From: Siccirubricoccus sp. G192
Lineage (GTDB): Bacteria > Pseudomonadota > Alphaproteobacteria > Acetobacterales > Acetobacteraceae
Reading direction: 5' to 3'
DNA length: 64,000 nt
Assembly: GCF_019084075.1 (NCBI RefSeq)
Contig: NZ_JAHREN010000001.1
Span: 5,358,501-5,422,500 of the forward strand
Shown: one piece after another, positions 43,515 through 54,926 of the stretch
How the letters are laid out: each line of letters opens with the position of its first letter
Position numbering within the stretch: the stretch's first letter is position 1
Made by a program: the position numbers and the translations under genes
Notes under the pieces: generated by a model
Seen by the model: only the letters and a program-made list of their open reading frames with translations
What the model was told of the DNA's origin: nothing
Database searches by the model: none

Positions 43515-44134
43515 CCACCCTCGCCGAATGGCTTGCCCGCTGCCCCCTCATTGCCATCCTGCGCGGCCTCCGCCCGGAGGAGGCGGTGGCGATGGGCGAG
43601 GCGCTGGTCGGTGCCGGAATCACCCTGCTGGAAGTGCCGATGAACTCGCCCGAGCCGGTGGAGAGCATCCGCCGCCTCGCCGCGCATCTCGGCGATCGGG
43701 CACTGGTCGGCGCCGGCACGGTGATGACGGAGCGCCAGGTGGCGGAGATCGCCACGGCCGGCGGCAGGCTGCTGGTGACGCCGCATGCCGACCCGGCCCT
43801 GGTCCGCGCCGCGAAATCCGCCGGGATGCTCGCCGCGCCCGGCTTCTTCACCCCGGCGGAAGCCTTCTCCCTGCTCGCCGCCGGCGCCGATGCGCTGAAG
43901 CTCTTTCCCGCCGAGGCCGCCTCCCCCGCCGTGCTGAAGGCGTTGCTGGCGGTGCTGCCGAAAGGCACGCTGGTGCTGCCGGTGGGCGGCATGGCGGCGG
44001 ATACGATCACTCCCTGGCGTGCTGCCGGGGCCGCCGGCTTCGGCATCGGCGGCGCGCTCTACCGGCCGGGCGATGCGCCGGAGGTGGTGGGCGCCCGCGC
44101 GAGGGAGTTGCGCCGGGCGCTCGATATCGGTTGA
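43511..44134 (+). CDS. dgoA: 2-dehydro-3-deoxy-6-phosphogalactonate aldolase
   Basis: A 207-residue KDPG/KDPGal-type aldolase. LIAILRGLRPEEA, LLEVPMNSPEP with the catalytic Glu, VGAGTVM and LKLFPAEAASP with the Schiff-base Lys are present. The MNSP and FPAE forms fit KDPGal rather than KDPG aldolase. It yields pyruvate and glyceraldehyde 3-phosphate. Coupled to dgoK; the TRAP transporter follows after about 70 bases. Confidence 0.9.
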   Translation: MTTLAEWLARCPLIAILRGLRPEEAVAMGEALVGAGITLLEVPMNSPEPVESIRRLAAHLGDRALVGAGTVMTERQVAEIATAGGRLLVTPHADPALVRAAKSAGMLAAPGFFTPAEAFSLLAAGADALKLFPAEAASPAVLKALLAVLPKGTLVLPVGGMAADTITPWRAAGAAGFGIGGALYRPGDAPEVVGARARELRRALDIG

Positions 44135-44204
44135 GATGGGCAACCATCGGGCGCCGCGCCCATAACCAAGAACAAACAGCCCAGAACGAATTGGGGGAAC
44201 CGCC

Positions 44205-45252
44205 ATGCCCGACCGCCGCCGCCTGCTCACCCTCGGCGCCGCCGCGCTGGCCGCGCCCACGCTGCTCCGCATCCCGCGCGCCGCGGCGCAGGAGGTGACG
44301 CTCCGGCTGCACCACTTCCTGCCGGCGGTCTCCAATGTGCAGCGCTTCTTCCTGAACCCCTGGGCGCAGAAGATCCAGGCCGAGAGCGGCGGGCGGCTGC
44401 GCATCCAGATCTTCCCCTCGATGCAGCTCGGCGGCGCCCCGCCGCAGCTCTACGACCAGGCGCGGGACGGCGTGGCGGACATCACCTGGACCCTGCCCGG
44501 CTCCACCCCCGGCCGCTTCCCGTGGATCGAGGTCTTCGAACTGCCCTTCGTCTCGCACAAGCGGGCGATCGTGAACTGCAAGGCGGTGCAGGAATATGCC
44601 GACAGGCACCTGCGCGAGGAATTCCGCGAGGTGCATCCCCTCTGCATCTGGGGCCATGGCGAGGGGCTGATCCATTCCCGCCGCGAGGTCCGCAGCATGG
44701 AGGACCTGCGCGGCCTGAAGCTGCGTTTCCCCTCCCGCCTGAACGGCGAGGCGCTGCGCGCGCTCGGCGCCGCGCCGGTCGGCATGCCGGTGCCGCAGGT
44801 GCCGGAGGCGCTGAGCCAGGGGGGTGATCGACGGCGCCGTGGTGCCCTGGGAGGTGGTGCCCTCCATCCGTCTGCATGAGCTGGTGCGCAACCATACGGA
44901 GGTGCCCGGCAGCCCGACCCTCTACATCACCACCTTCATTCTCGGCATGAACCGCGCGAAATACGAGGGCCTGCCGGCCGATCTGCGGCAGGTGCTGGAT
45001 GCCAATAGCGGCATGGCGGCGGCCGAAATGGCGGCCAGGCCCTGGGACGAGCGCGGCCCCGTGGTGGAGGAGATGGTGCGCAAGCGCGGCAACCAGATCA
45101 TCACCATCACCGAGGCGGAGAAGGCGCGCTGGGTGCAGGCGACCAGGCCGGTGGAGGAGGCTTGGCTGGCCCAGGCCCGCGGCTTCGACGGCGCCGCGCT
45201 GCTGGCCGAGGCGCGGGCGCTGGTGGCGAAGCACGGCGAGGGCCAGGACTGA
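44205..45252 (+). CDS. dctP: TRAP transporter substrate-binding protein DctP, frameshifted
   Basis: After correction a 348-residue DctP-family protein. The twin-Arg-like start MPDRRRLLTLGAAAL leads to AAAQEVTLRLHHF. The typical FPSMQLGGAPPQLYDQ and LRGLKLRFPS blocks lie in the first frame; GVIDGAVVPWEVVPS and the C-terminal half lie in another. They join at a G6 run (44819-44824) where five Gs restore SQGVIDGA. Probably a sequencing error. It is the first gene of DctPQM and likely binds a sugar acid, given dgoKA. Confidence 0.8.
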
Positions 45253-45260
45253 CGCCTGCC

Positions 45261-45756
45261 ATGCCCGGCCAGCCGGGCCCGCCGCGCGGCCCCATCGCCA
45301 GGCTCGGCACCGCGCTGGCCTTCGCCGGCGGACTGGTACTGCTGGCGACCGCGCTGCTCACCACCACCAGCGTGGTGAAGCGCTGGCTGACCAGCCAGCC
45401 GGTGCCGGGGGGATTTCGAGCTGGTCTCGCTCGGCTCCGGCCTCGCGGTGCTGGGCTTCCTCGCCCATGGCACACTGATGCGGACCAACATCATCGTCGA
45501 TAGCTTCACCACCCGGCTGCCGCGCGGCGTGACGCGCGCGGTGGATGCCTTCTGGAATCTGGTATGGGCCGTGGTCGCCGCGGTGCTGGCGGAGCGGCTC
45601 TGGGTCGGCGCGCGGGAGACGCTGGCCTCCGGCACCACCACCATGCAGCTTGGCCTGCCGACCTGGTGGGCGGTCGGCATCGGCGCTCTGGGTTTCGCGG
45701 GGACGGCGCTGGCGGCCCTGTATTGGGCGGTGCGGCTGATCCGGAGAGGCGGCTGA
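45261..45756 (+). CDS. dctQ: TRAP transporter small permease DctQ, frameshifted
   Basis: A 164-residue four-span protein after correction. The first span (FAGGLVLLATALLTTTSVVKRW) and the remaining part (VLGFLAHGTLMRTNIIVDSF) are in two frames that join at a G6 run (45407-45412), five Gs giving VPGDFELVSLGSG. The RTN block is a hallmark of DctQ. The stop shares a base with the dctM start (TGATG). Confidence 0.78.
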
Positions 45757-47081
45757 TGGCGCCGGAATTCGCCCTCGCCGCCACCGGCTTCGCGGCGCTG
45801 CTGGGGCTGATCGCGCTGCGCGCGCCGGTCGGGTTGGCCATGCTGCTGGTCGGCGCCGGCGGCTATCTCTGGGTCGTCGATGCGGCGACCCTGCTGAACT
45901 ACCTGAAGACCACGCCCTATTACCTCTTCGCCAGCTACACGCTGTCGATCATCCCGCTCTTCATCCTGATGGGCGCGCTGGCGGAACGCGGCGGGCTGGC
46001 GCGGGACCTGTTCGCTGCCGCCAATGCGCTGGTCGGGCACCGGCCCGGCGGCATGGCGATGAGCGTGATCGGCGCCTGCGCCTGCTTCGGCGCGGTCTGC
46101 GGCAGCAGCGTGGCCACCACCGCCACCATCGGCCGCGCCGCCCTGCCGGAATTGCGCCGCTACGGCTACGACCCCGGCTTCGCCACCGGCACCGTCGCGG
46201 TGGGCGGCACGCTCGGCATCCTGATCCCGCCCTCCATCATCCTGGTGGTCTATGCCATCAGCACCGAGCAGAACATCGCCAAGCTCTTCATGGCGGCGCT
46301 GGTGCCCGGGCTGCTGGCGGTGCTGTGCTACGTGCTGGCGATCGCCCTGGTGGCGCGGCGCCGCCCGGCGCTGGTGCCGGCGGCCGCCCGGCCAAGCGGC
46401 TCGGAACGGCGCGAGGCGATGCTGAACACCGTCCCGGTGCTGCTGATCGCGCTCATCGTGCTGGGCGGCATCTATGGCGGCATCTTCACCCCGACCGAGA
46501 GCGCCGCCATCGGCTGCATCGCGGTGCTGGCGGTCGGGCTGCTGCGCGGCACGCTGCGGGCGCGGGAGGTGCGGGACGCGCTGCTGGCCACCGCCGAGAC
46601 CACGGCGATGATCTTCGTCATCCTGCTCGGCGCCGAGGTCTTCAACGCCTTCCTGGCGCTGAGCCAGGCGCCGGACCTGCTGGCGCTCTGGATCACCGAG
46701 CAGGATTTCCCGCCCTATGGAGTGCTGGCGATCCTGCTGTTCTCCTACATCGTGCTGGGCGCGGTGATGGATGAGCTGGCGATGATCCTGCTCACCCTGC
46801 CGATCTTCTTCCCGGTCGTCACCGCGCTGGATTTCGGCCTGGCGGGCCAGGAGGAAACCGCCATCTGGTTCGGCATCCTGGTGCTGGTCGTGGTGGGAAT
46901 CGGGCTGGCGGCGCCGCCTATCGGGCTGAATGTCTTCGTGGTCTCCTCGTTGGCGCGGGACGTGCCGATCGCCCGGACCTATCGCGGGGTGCTGCCCTTC
47001 ATCGCCACCGACCTGCTGCGGCTGGTGCTGCTGGCCGCCTTCCCGGCGCTGAGCCTCTGGCTGGTGCGGCTGCTCGCCTGA
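45756..47081 (+). CDS. dctM: TRAP transporter large permease DctM
   Basis: A 441-residue, roughly twelve-span DctM protein. FGAVCGSSVATTATIGRAAL, GGTLGILIPPSIILVVYAI and the PIFFPVV segment are typical. It forms the sodium-driven transport path with DctQ. Starts inside the dctQ stop. Confidence 0.9.
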   Translation: MAPEFALAATGFAALLGLIALRAPVGLAMLLVGAGGYLWVVDAATLLNYLKTTPYYLFASYTLSIIPLFILMGALAERGGLARDLFAAANALVGHRPGGMAMSVIGACACFGAVCGSSVATTATIGRAALPELRRYGYDPGFATGTVAVGGTLGILIPPSIILVVYAISTEQNIAKLFMAALVPGLLAVLCYVLAIALVARRRPALVPAAARPSGSERREAMLNTVPVLLIALIVLGGIYGGIFTPTESAAIGCIAVLAVGLLRGTLRAREVRDALLATAETTAMIFVILLGAEVFNAFLALSQAPDLLALWITEQDFPPYGVLAILLFSYIVLGAVMDELAMILLTLPIFFPVVTALDFGLAGQEETAIWFGILVLVVVGIGLAAPPIGLNVFVVSSLARDVPIARTYRGVLPFIATDLLRLVLLAAFPALSLWLVRLLA

Positions 47082-47152
47082 AGGCGGCCGTTGACCCGGC
47101 TTAGTCGGCGCGCGACTGTCCGGCCAAACCTGCCCGGAGAGGAGCGCCCCCC

Positions 47153-48360
<1,208 letters not shown>

Positions 48361-48361
<1 letters not shown>

Positions 48362-49515
48362 TGTTTCTCCAGCTCGGCGACATCACGGTCCATGCGCAGG
48401 TGGAGGGGCCGGCGGATGCGCCGCCGGTCCTGCTGCTGCATTCCCTCGGCACCACCCTGCAGATGTGGGACCCGCAGGCGGCAGCGCTGGCCCGGCGCTT
48501 CCGCATCATCCGCATGGACATGCGCGGCCATGGGCTGACCGAGGCACCGCATGGCCCCTATAGCATGGCGATGCTGGCTGGGGACGCGCTGGCGCTGCTG
48601 GATGCGCTCGGCATCCATGCGGCGCATCTCGGCGGCGTCTCGATCGGCGGGCGCATCGCCATGGCGATGGCGGCGATGGCACCCGGCCGCGCCCTCTCCC
48701 TGATGCCCTGCGACACCGCGCTGGAATTCGGCCCGCCGGAGATGTGGCAGCAGCGGATGGATGCGGTCGCGCAAGGCGGCATGGCGGCGGTGGTGGATGC
48801 GGTCATGGGCCGCTGGGTGCTGGACCAGTCGCTGGCCTCCTCCAACGGGCTGCGGCGGATGCTGCTCGGCACCGACCCGGTGGGTTATGCGGGTTGCGGC
48901 GCCGCGCTCCGGGATTGCCGGGCGGCGGAACTGCTGGGGCGGATCACCTGCCCCACCACCGTGCTGGTGGGCGAGCGCGATGCCTCCACCCCGCCCGCCG
49001 CCGCGCAGGCAATCCATGAGGCGATTCCCGGCAGCCGCCTGGTGGTGATCCCGGAGGCGGCGCATATCCCGAATTTCGAGCAGGAACACCACGTCACCGC
49101 GGCCATCCTGGCGCATCTGGAAGCGCAGGTGGCGCTGCCCACGGATGCCGCGGAAGCCGGCATGGTGGTGCGGCGGAGAATTCTCGGGGACGCGCATGTG
49201 GCACGGTCCGAGGCGGCGCTCACCGCGCTCGACGCGCCCTTCCGCGACTTCATCCTGGAGGGCGTCTGGGGCCGTGTCTGGACCCGGCCGGGGCTCTCCT
49301 ACCGCGACCGCAGCCTGCTCTGCCTCGGCATCCTCTCGGCCTTGGGCCATGAGGAGGAATTCCGGCTGCATGTGCGCGCCACGCGCAATACCGGCGTGAC
49401 GCCGGAGGAGATCGCGGAGGTGCTCTTGCAGGTCGCTGCCTATGGCGGGGTGCCCGCCGCCAATACCGCGCTCCGCATCGCCAAGGCGACCCTGCGGGAG
49501 ATGGGGGAAGCGTGA
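48361..49515 (+). CDS. pcaL: PcaDC fusion: 3-oxoadipate enol-lactonase and 4-carboxymuconolactone decarboxylase
   Basis: A 384-residue fusion. Residues 1-255 are an alpha/beta hydrolase: RMDMRGHGLTEAP, Ser94 in GGVSIGG, and EAAHIPNFEQ with the His. Residues about 265-384 are carboxymuconolactone decarboxylase: FILEGVWGRVWTRPGLSYRD, LGHEEEFRLHVRAT and AAYGGVPAANTAL. Fused PcaL (PcaDC) is known in several bacteria. It joins two successive steps of the protocatechuate branch. Tightly packed between pcaF and pcaB. Confidence 0.88.
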
Positions 49516-50876
49516 CCACCATGCCCGTGAACCCCGCCGATTCCCCGGTCCTGGGCGCCCTCTACGGCACCGATGCGATGCGCACCGTCATGGGCGAGAT
49601 GGCCTGGCTCCAGCATATGCTGGACGTGGAAGCCGCCCTCGCCCGGGCCCAGGCGCGCTTGGGCATCGTGCCGGCGGAGGCCGCCCGGGCCATCACCGAA
49701 GCGGCGCGGGCCGAGCGGCTGGACCTGCCGGCGCTGGCTGCCGCCACCCGCAATACCGGCTATCCGGTGGTCGGGCTGGTGAAGCAGCTCTCCGCCCTCG
49801 CCGGGCCGGAAGCCGGGCGCTGGACGCATTGGGGCGCCACCACCCAGGATATCATGGACACCGCCGTGGTCTTGCAGATGCGCGACGGCTTCGCGCTGCT
49901 GGAGGCCGAACTGGCCGCGGTGATTGCCGGGCTGGCGCGCATGGCGGAGGCGCATCGCGGCACGCTCATGGCCGGGCGCACGCATCTGCAGCACGCGCTG
50001 CCCGTCACCTTCGGCTACAAGGTGGCGGTCTGGCTTTCGCCCCTCATCACCATGCGGGAGCGGCTGGCGCAGTTGCGGCCGCGCGCGCTGCGGCTGCAAT
50101 TCGGCGGCGCCGCCGGGACCCTGGCCTCGCTCGGGCCGCAGGGAATCGCGGTGCAGCGGGAATTGGGGCGGGAGCTGGACCTCGCCCTGCCGGATATCCC
50201 CTGGCATGTGGCGCGGGACGGCATCGCCGAGGCGGTGTGCTGGCTCGGCCTGCTCACCGGCACGCTGTCCAAGCTCGCCACCGATGTCATGCTGCTGATG
50301 CAGACGGAGGTGGCTGAGGTAGCGGAGCCGCACGAGGAGGGCCGCGGCGGCTCCTCCACCATGCCGCAGAAGCGCAACCCGATTGCCTGCGAATACATCC
50401 TGGCGCAGACGCGCGGCGTGCAGGCCCTGGTGCCGCAGATGCTGGCCGCCATGGCGCAGGACCAGGAGCGTGGCACCGGGCCCTGGCAGGCGGAGCCGCT
50501 GGCGGTCGGCCAGGCCTTCCTGCTGGCGCATGGCGCCCTGACCCAGGCCCGCAGCATCGCCGAGGGGCTGACGGTGGATGCCGTGCGGATGCGCCGCAAC
50601 CTCGACAGCACCGGCGGGCTCATCATGTCCGAGCATGTGATGATGGGCCTGGCCCCGGCGCTCGGCCGGGGCCAGGCGCATCATGTGGTGCACCATGCCT
50701 GCGACGTGGCGCTGGAGATGGGCATCCCGCTGGCCGATGCGCTGCTGCGGGACGAGCAGGTGGCGGCGAAGCTGCCGCGCGCGGAGATCGAGCGGCTGAC
50801 CGACCCGGCGGGCTATCTCGGCAGCACGGAAGCCTTCATCGACCAGGTGCTGGCCCGGCTTGGCACCGCCGCCTGA
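49512..50876 (+). CDS. pcaB: 3-carboxy-cis,cis-muconate cycloisomerase
   Basis: A 454-residue member of the fumarase/aspartase superfamily. GSSTMPQKRNPI is the family signature, with THWGATTQDIMDT and AGRTHLQHALPVTFG. These PcaB forms make 4-carboxymuconolactone. Starts at GTG 49512 (overlap) or ATG 49521. Last of pcaF-pcaL-pcaB; pcaGH and pcaIJ are not in the window. Confidence 0.9.
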   Translation: MTTMPVNPADSPVLGALYGTDAMRTVMGEMAWLQHMLDVEAALARAQARLGIVPAEAARAITEAARAERLDLPALAAATRNTGYPVVGLVKQLSALAGPEAGRWTHWGATTQDIMDTAVVLQMRDGFALLEAELAAVIAGLARMAEAHRGTLMAGRTHLQHALPVTFGYKVAVWLSPLITMRERLAQLRPRALRLQFGGAAGTLASLGPQGIAVQRELGRELDLALPDIPWHVARDGIAEAVCWLGLLTGTLSKLATDVMLLMQTEVAEVAEPHEEGRGGSSTMPQKRNPIACEYILAQTRGVQALVPQMLAAMAQDQERGTGPWQAEPLAVGQAFLLAHGALTQARSIAEGLTVDAVRMRRNLDSTGGLIMSEHVMMGLAPALGRGQAHHVVHHACDVALEMGIPLADALLRDEQVAAKLPRAEIERLTDPAGYLGSTEAFIDQVLARLGTAA

Positions 50877-50957
50877 GGCGGTGCCGGCCACCAGGCGGCC
50901 TTTTGCGGTCCGGTTCAGACCTCTGGGCCAAGGCCCGCCGGTCATCGGACCGCCACC

Positions 50958-51965
50958 TCAATCCGGCTTGATGCCGACCGTCCGCACCACCTCGGTCCAG
51001 GCATCGATCTCGCGGTGCAGGCGTTCGGACACCGCGCGGCCATCGGTATAGCGGACGAAGGTGCCGGCCTCCTCGGCGCGGCGCTGCACCGCGGGGTCCG
51101 CCAGCACCGCCTGCACCTCCTGCTGCAGCCGCGCGACCAGCGGCGCCGGCATCCGCGCCGGGCCATAGAGCGCATACCAGACATCCACGGGATAGTTGCT
51201 GAGCCCTGATTCCGGCAGGGAGGGCACATCGGGCAGCGCCGGGTGCCGCTGCTGCCCGGTGGTGGCGATGGCGCGCAGCCGCCCGTCGCGGATGAAGCTG
51301 ATCACCGGCGGCGGCGAGTTCATGTAGAACTGCACCCGGCCGGCCACGAGATCCGCCATGGTCTCGCCGGTGCCGCGATAGGGGATATGCACCAGATCCA
51401 TCCCGGTGCGCTGCTTCAGCAATTCGCCGCCCAGATGATGCAGGGAGCCATTGCCGGCGGAAGCGTAATTGAGCTGCCCCGGCCGCGCCTTCGCATAGGC
51501 CACGAATTCCTGCAGCGTCCGCACCGGCACGGAAGGGTGCACCATCATCACCTGCGGCGTGTCGGTGATCTGCGCGATACAGGTGAAGTCCCGGCGGGGA
51601 TCGATCTCGCCGATGCCCTCCACCGCGGGCTTGCCGGTCATCTGCCCGGAATAGCCCACCATCAGCACATGCCCGTCCGGCCTGGCGCGGATGACCGGCA
51701 TCATGCCGACGGTGCCATTGCCGCCCGGCCGGTTCTCCACCACGACCGGCACGCCGAGCCTGGCCGAGAGCGGGTCCGAGATCAGCCGCGCGCTGAAATC
51801 GGTGCCGCCGCCGGCGGGCGCCGCGGCTACCAGCACCACCGGCCGGTTCTGCAACTCCTGCGCGAAGGCGCGGCCGGGCAGCGCCAGGGCGGGGGCGGCC
51901 AGCAGCCCGCGCAGCAGCGGGCGGCGGCCGGTGCGGCCTATGCCGGTGCGGCCTATGCCTGTCAT
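50958..51965 (-). CDS. Bug-type (TTT family) periplasmic binding protein
   Basis: A 335-residue tripartite-tricarboxylate-type receptor. VVVENRPGGNGTVG, the YRGTGETMADLVAGRVQFY block and DVPSLPESG are typical. The N-terminus has a short GIGRT repeat from two 15-bp direct copies (51928-51957), before LLAAPALALPGRAFAQ. Bug proteins bind carboxylated aromatics or organic acids. No TctAB permease lies next to it; it follows the pca operon, opposite strand. Confidence 0.87.
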   Translation of the reverse strand: MTGIGRTGIGRTGRRPLLRGLLAAPALALPGRAFAQELQNRPVVLVAAAPAGGGTDFSARLISDPLSARLGVPVVVENRPGGNGTVGMMPVIRARPDGHVLMVGYSGQMTGKPAVEGIGEIDPRRDFTCIAQITDTPQVMMVHPSVPVRTLQEFVAYAKARPGQLNYASAGNGSLHHLGGELLKQRTGMDLVHIPYRGTGETMADLVAGRVQFYMNSPPPVISFIRDGRLRAIATTGQQRHPALPDVPSLPESGLSNYPVDVWYALYGPARMPAPLVARLQQEVQAVLADPAVQRRAEEAGTFVRYTDGRAVSERLHREIDAWTEVVRTVGIKPD

Positions 51966-51981
51966 TGGTCCTGCCCTCCCC

Positions 51982-52800
51982 TCAGACCGGCGCCGAGGCG
52001 GTCAGGCCGCCATCCACCACGATCTCCGTCGCGGTGATGTATTTCGCCTCCTCGCTCACCAGGAAGAGCACGGCATGGGCGATGTCCCAGCCGGTGCCCA
52101 TATGCCCGACCGGCACCCTGGCGTGGCGCTCGGCGATCAGCCGCTCCGCGTCATTGGCGCCGAGCTGGCGCACCAGCCGGTGCTCCACCAGCGGTGTATG
52201 CATCAGCCCCGGCACCACCGTGTTGCAGCGGATGCCCTTCTTGGCATAGCCGAGCGCCACGGATTTCGAGAAGGCGATCACCCCGGCCTTGCTGGCGCTA
52301 TAGGCGGAATGCACCCGCGCGCCGCCCATGCGCAGCCCGGCAACCGAGGAGAGGTTGACGATGGCGCCGCCACCCGCCGCCTCCATCACCGGGATGACGT
52401 ATTTGCAGCCGAGGAAGGCGGTCTTCAGGTTGAAGTCGATCTGCCGGTCCCAGACCTCCTCCGGCATGTCCACCGGCCCGCCGGGATGCGAGCCGCCGAC
52501 ATTGTTCACCAGGATGTCGATGCGCCCGAAGCGCTGCATGCAGGCGGCGACCGCGGCCTGCACCTCCTCCGCCGCCAGCATGTCGCAGCGCCGCGTCACG
52601 CAGGTGCCGCCCTCGCTTTCGATGAAGGCGCGGGTTTCCTCCACCGCCGCCTCGTTCACGTCGATCGCGAAGATGGCAGCGCCCTGCCGGGCGAGCACCA
52701 CGGCGGTTGCCTTGCCATTGCCCCAGCCGGGACCGACCGAGCCGGCCCCCGTCACGATCGCCACCTTGCCTACCAGGCTGAACACGCCCGTTCCCTCCAT
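51982..52800 (-). CDS. Short-chain dehydrogenase/reductase
   Basis: A 272-residue SDR with a cofactor loop VTGAGSVGPGWGNGKA (longer than usual), DILVNNVGG, NLSSVAGLRM with the Ser and YSASKAG with Tyr and Lys. Catalytic set complete. Substrate unknown. It may be co-transcribed with the Bug gene 16 bases downstream. Confidence 0.88.
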   Translation of the reverse strand: MEGTGVFSLVGKVAIVTGAGSVGPGWGNGKATAVVLARQGAAIFAIDVNEAAVEETRAFIESEGGTCVTRRCDMLAAEEVQAAVAACMQRFGRIDILVNNVGGSHPGGPVDMPEEVWDRQIDFNLKTAFLGCKYVIPVMEAAGGGAIVNLSSVAGLRMGGARVHSAYSASKAGVIAFSKSVALGYAKKGIRCNTVVPGLMHTPLVEHRLVRQLGANDAERLIAERHARVPVGHMGTGWDIAHAVLFLVSEEAKYITATEIVVDGGLTASAPV

Positions 52801-52936
52801 TGCTTTGGAGGCAGCCTATGGCGGTGGCGGGGCGGGGTAAATCCGGGGGGGCAAGCGACAGCGGCGCGATCGGGGCGGCAGTGAACCCAGGCGGCCGTCC
52901 CGCGCTGAAACAGGCAGACCTCACAAAAGAGAACCC

Positions 52937-53137
52937 ATGCCATCCATTTCCATGTCGCTTCGTTTGCTGATGCCCGCGCTGCTCCTCCTCGGCCTTGCCG
53001 CCTGCCAGCAGGAGGGACCGGCCGAAAGGGCCGGCCGCAGTCTCGACCGCGCCGGCCAGAACCTCCGTGATACGGTCGATCCGCCGCGCGGTCCGGTCGA
53101 GCGGCTGGGCCGCTCGGTAGACCGCGCGGTGAACTGA
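52937..53137 (+). CDS. Small lipoprotein
   Basis: A 66-residue protein with a lipoprotein signal (LLLLGLAAC, Cys at residue 24). The mature part repeats GRSLDRAGQNLRD and GRSVDRAVN, a helical amphipathic look. No family recognised. Confidence 0.65.
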   Translation: MPSISMSLRLLMPALLLLGLAACQQEGPAERAGRSLDRAGQNLRDTVDPPRGPVERLGRSVDRAVN

Positions 53138-53179
53138 TCGCCCCCTCGGCAACCTGGAACGACGCCGGCTTGGCCTTCA

Positions 53180-53292
53180 GAGCATGATGCGTTCACCTTC
53201 GTTCACGCATCATGCTCCAGGCCTTTGTTTGATCGCGTGATTCACGCTTTTTGGTGCGGGCACCTCAAGCGATCACGCTTTAGAGGCGGCGG
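53180..53292. repeat. Intergenic palindromic repeat region
   Basis: GAGCATGATGCGT (53180-53192) and ACGCATCATGCTC (53205-53217) form a 13-bp stem. TCACGCTTT occurs twice further on (from 53232 and 53273). This compound arrangement resembles dispersed intergenic repeats of alphaproteobacteria; only one copy is present in the window. Confidence 0.6.
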
Positions 53293-53706
53293 TCGGCGTC
53301 GAAGCCGCGGTGGCGTGAGGCCGGTTCGGCCGGCTCTGGCGCCATCAGGTCGCGGATCACCGCGGCCGCCAGGGATGGCGTGAAGGGTTTCGCCAGGAAG
53401 CGTGCCCCCTGCACCACCTTGCCGGAATCCGGCATGGTGTAGCGTCCCGAGGCATAGACCACCGGCAGCCCCGGCCGCAGCACCCGCACCGCCCGCGCGA
53501 GCGCGAAGCCGTCCGATCCCCCCTGGAAGATTGATATCCGTCAGCATGGCAGCAATGTCGCTGCGTCCGCAGACATGGTCGAGCGCCTCCTGCGCATCGG
53601 CGGCTTCGAGAACCTCGAAGCCATCATCGCTGAGCGCATCCACAAGCGTCAGCCGCACAAGAAAATCGTCCTCAACGACAAGCAGCACCGGCGGTTCTGA
53701 GTCCAT
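53280..53706 (-). CDS. Response regulator receiver protein, frameshifted
   Basis: A single receiver domain of 141 residues after correction: LLVVEDDFLVRLT, the phospho-acceptor Asp in MLTDINLPGG, YASGR and LAKPF with the Lys. The frame breaks at C6 (53518-53523); with five, GGSDGFALARAVRVLRPG restores the receiver. AAGGAAC precedes ATG 53706. No output domain and no histidine kinase nearby. Confidence 0.8.
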
Positions 53707-54002
53707 GCAAAGAGTTCCTTCCCCCGGACTCAACAAGCCTTGGCAGGATCGGGCGTTGCCGCCGGCAAGGGTGACGAGTCCGTGACCCTTCCATGGATTC
53801 TGCGTAACGATACTGTGCTGTCTTCAATGCCGGTCGGCGGCGCCGGTGCCGCTCCGGGCCTCTCACGGTATTTCGGCCGGATTTCCGGGAACCGGCAGCC
53901 AAGGGTTGCCGGCGGCAGCCCTCATGGGGCGCGCGGATGTGTTCGTTACGTGGCCAACCGGCAGCGGATCACAAGAACGCTGGCCAGCGGCCCGGCCGCG
54001 GC

Positions 54003-54789
54003 TCAGCGGCCCGGCATCTCCGCCACTTCCAGCAGCGCCTCGCCATTGCGGCGGAGGCGCGCCGCCTCGGCGCTGGCGCAGGCCTGGTCCCGCAGCAGGT
54101 CGGAGCCGGGGGGCGGTCACCTCCAGCTTGGCCCGGACCCGGCACATCGCATGGCGGCTGCTGGCGGGGGAACCGCCATGCCAGCGCCGCAGCGCCGCGG
54201 CCCAACTGCCCGTCTCCATGAACCAGCGGCGCAGGAGGCCGCCCGCCCAATCGGCCGAGCGCTCCGCATCCAGCGGCCAGTCGGAGCCGCGGGCATGCAC
54301 CCCGGCATTCACCTGCACGCAGCCGGCCATGGCCGCGCCGCCGGCGGCGCGCAGCAGGCGCCGCGCCGTGGCCAGGTCCTCCGGGTAATGGGCGCGGCCG
54401 CCGATGCTGAGGGCATGGGCATGCAGCCCGCTCTCGGACAATGCGATGGCGACCAGCAGGCCCTGCGGCAGGCCATGGATGCGCTCCGCCCGGCGGGCGG
54501 CATCGAGGCAGGCCCCGCGGGGCGAAGCGGCTTGGCGGGTCGCCGCCTCGGTGGCCTGCGGCGGCAGCAATTCCTGCGGCGCATCGGGAAGCCGCGGCCT
54601 CGCGGCGCCGGGCAGGGCAACCACCAGCAGGGCGGCGAGAACCGCGCCGACCGGCAAGGCACGCGCCGCCCATGCCGCGGGCGCGGCACGGGCCTCGAGC
54701 CCCGGAGGGAGGGCGCCCCGCGCCACGCGCGGGAACGCCGCTGAGGGGCGCCGGGGTCTTGCCACCGGCGTACCGTTCGCGGACGTCAT
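54003..54789 (-). CDS. Lytic transglycosylase-like protein, frameshifted near the C-terminus
   Basis: About 261 residues. A membrane segment (VGAVLAALLVVALPG) follows a charged N-terminus. The SLT-like core shows GLPQGLLVAIALSESG with the catalytic Glu, then GCVQVNAGVH and AALRRWHGG. A G6 run at 54108-54113 shifts the last part; five Gs give TAPGSDLLRDQACASAEAAR and a stop at 54003. It would cut peptidoglycan glycan strands. Confidence 0.72.
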
Positions 54790-54926
54790 CCCGGTTTCGT
54801 TAGCATGCGTGGAACGACCGGGGCAAGCTGCGGGGGCAGGCCGGGGCCGCCGGGCGCAGAAACCGGTGGCGGCGCGCCGCGCCCGCGGCCAGATTTGCAC
54901 GCAACCGCTTTCAGGCCGGAGAGAAG

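Noticed and set aside
44819..45412. G6 runs as phase-variation switches
   Set aside because: Six bases is short for slipped-strand switching, the genes are transport parts with no surface role, and the same +1 error recurs across unrelated genes.
51928..51957. Two 15-bp direct repeats as a regulatory element
   Set aside because: They lie inside the coding start of the Bug gene and simply repeat GIGRT in the N-terminal region.
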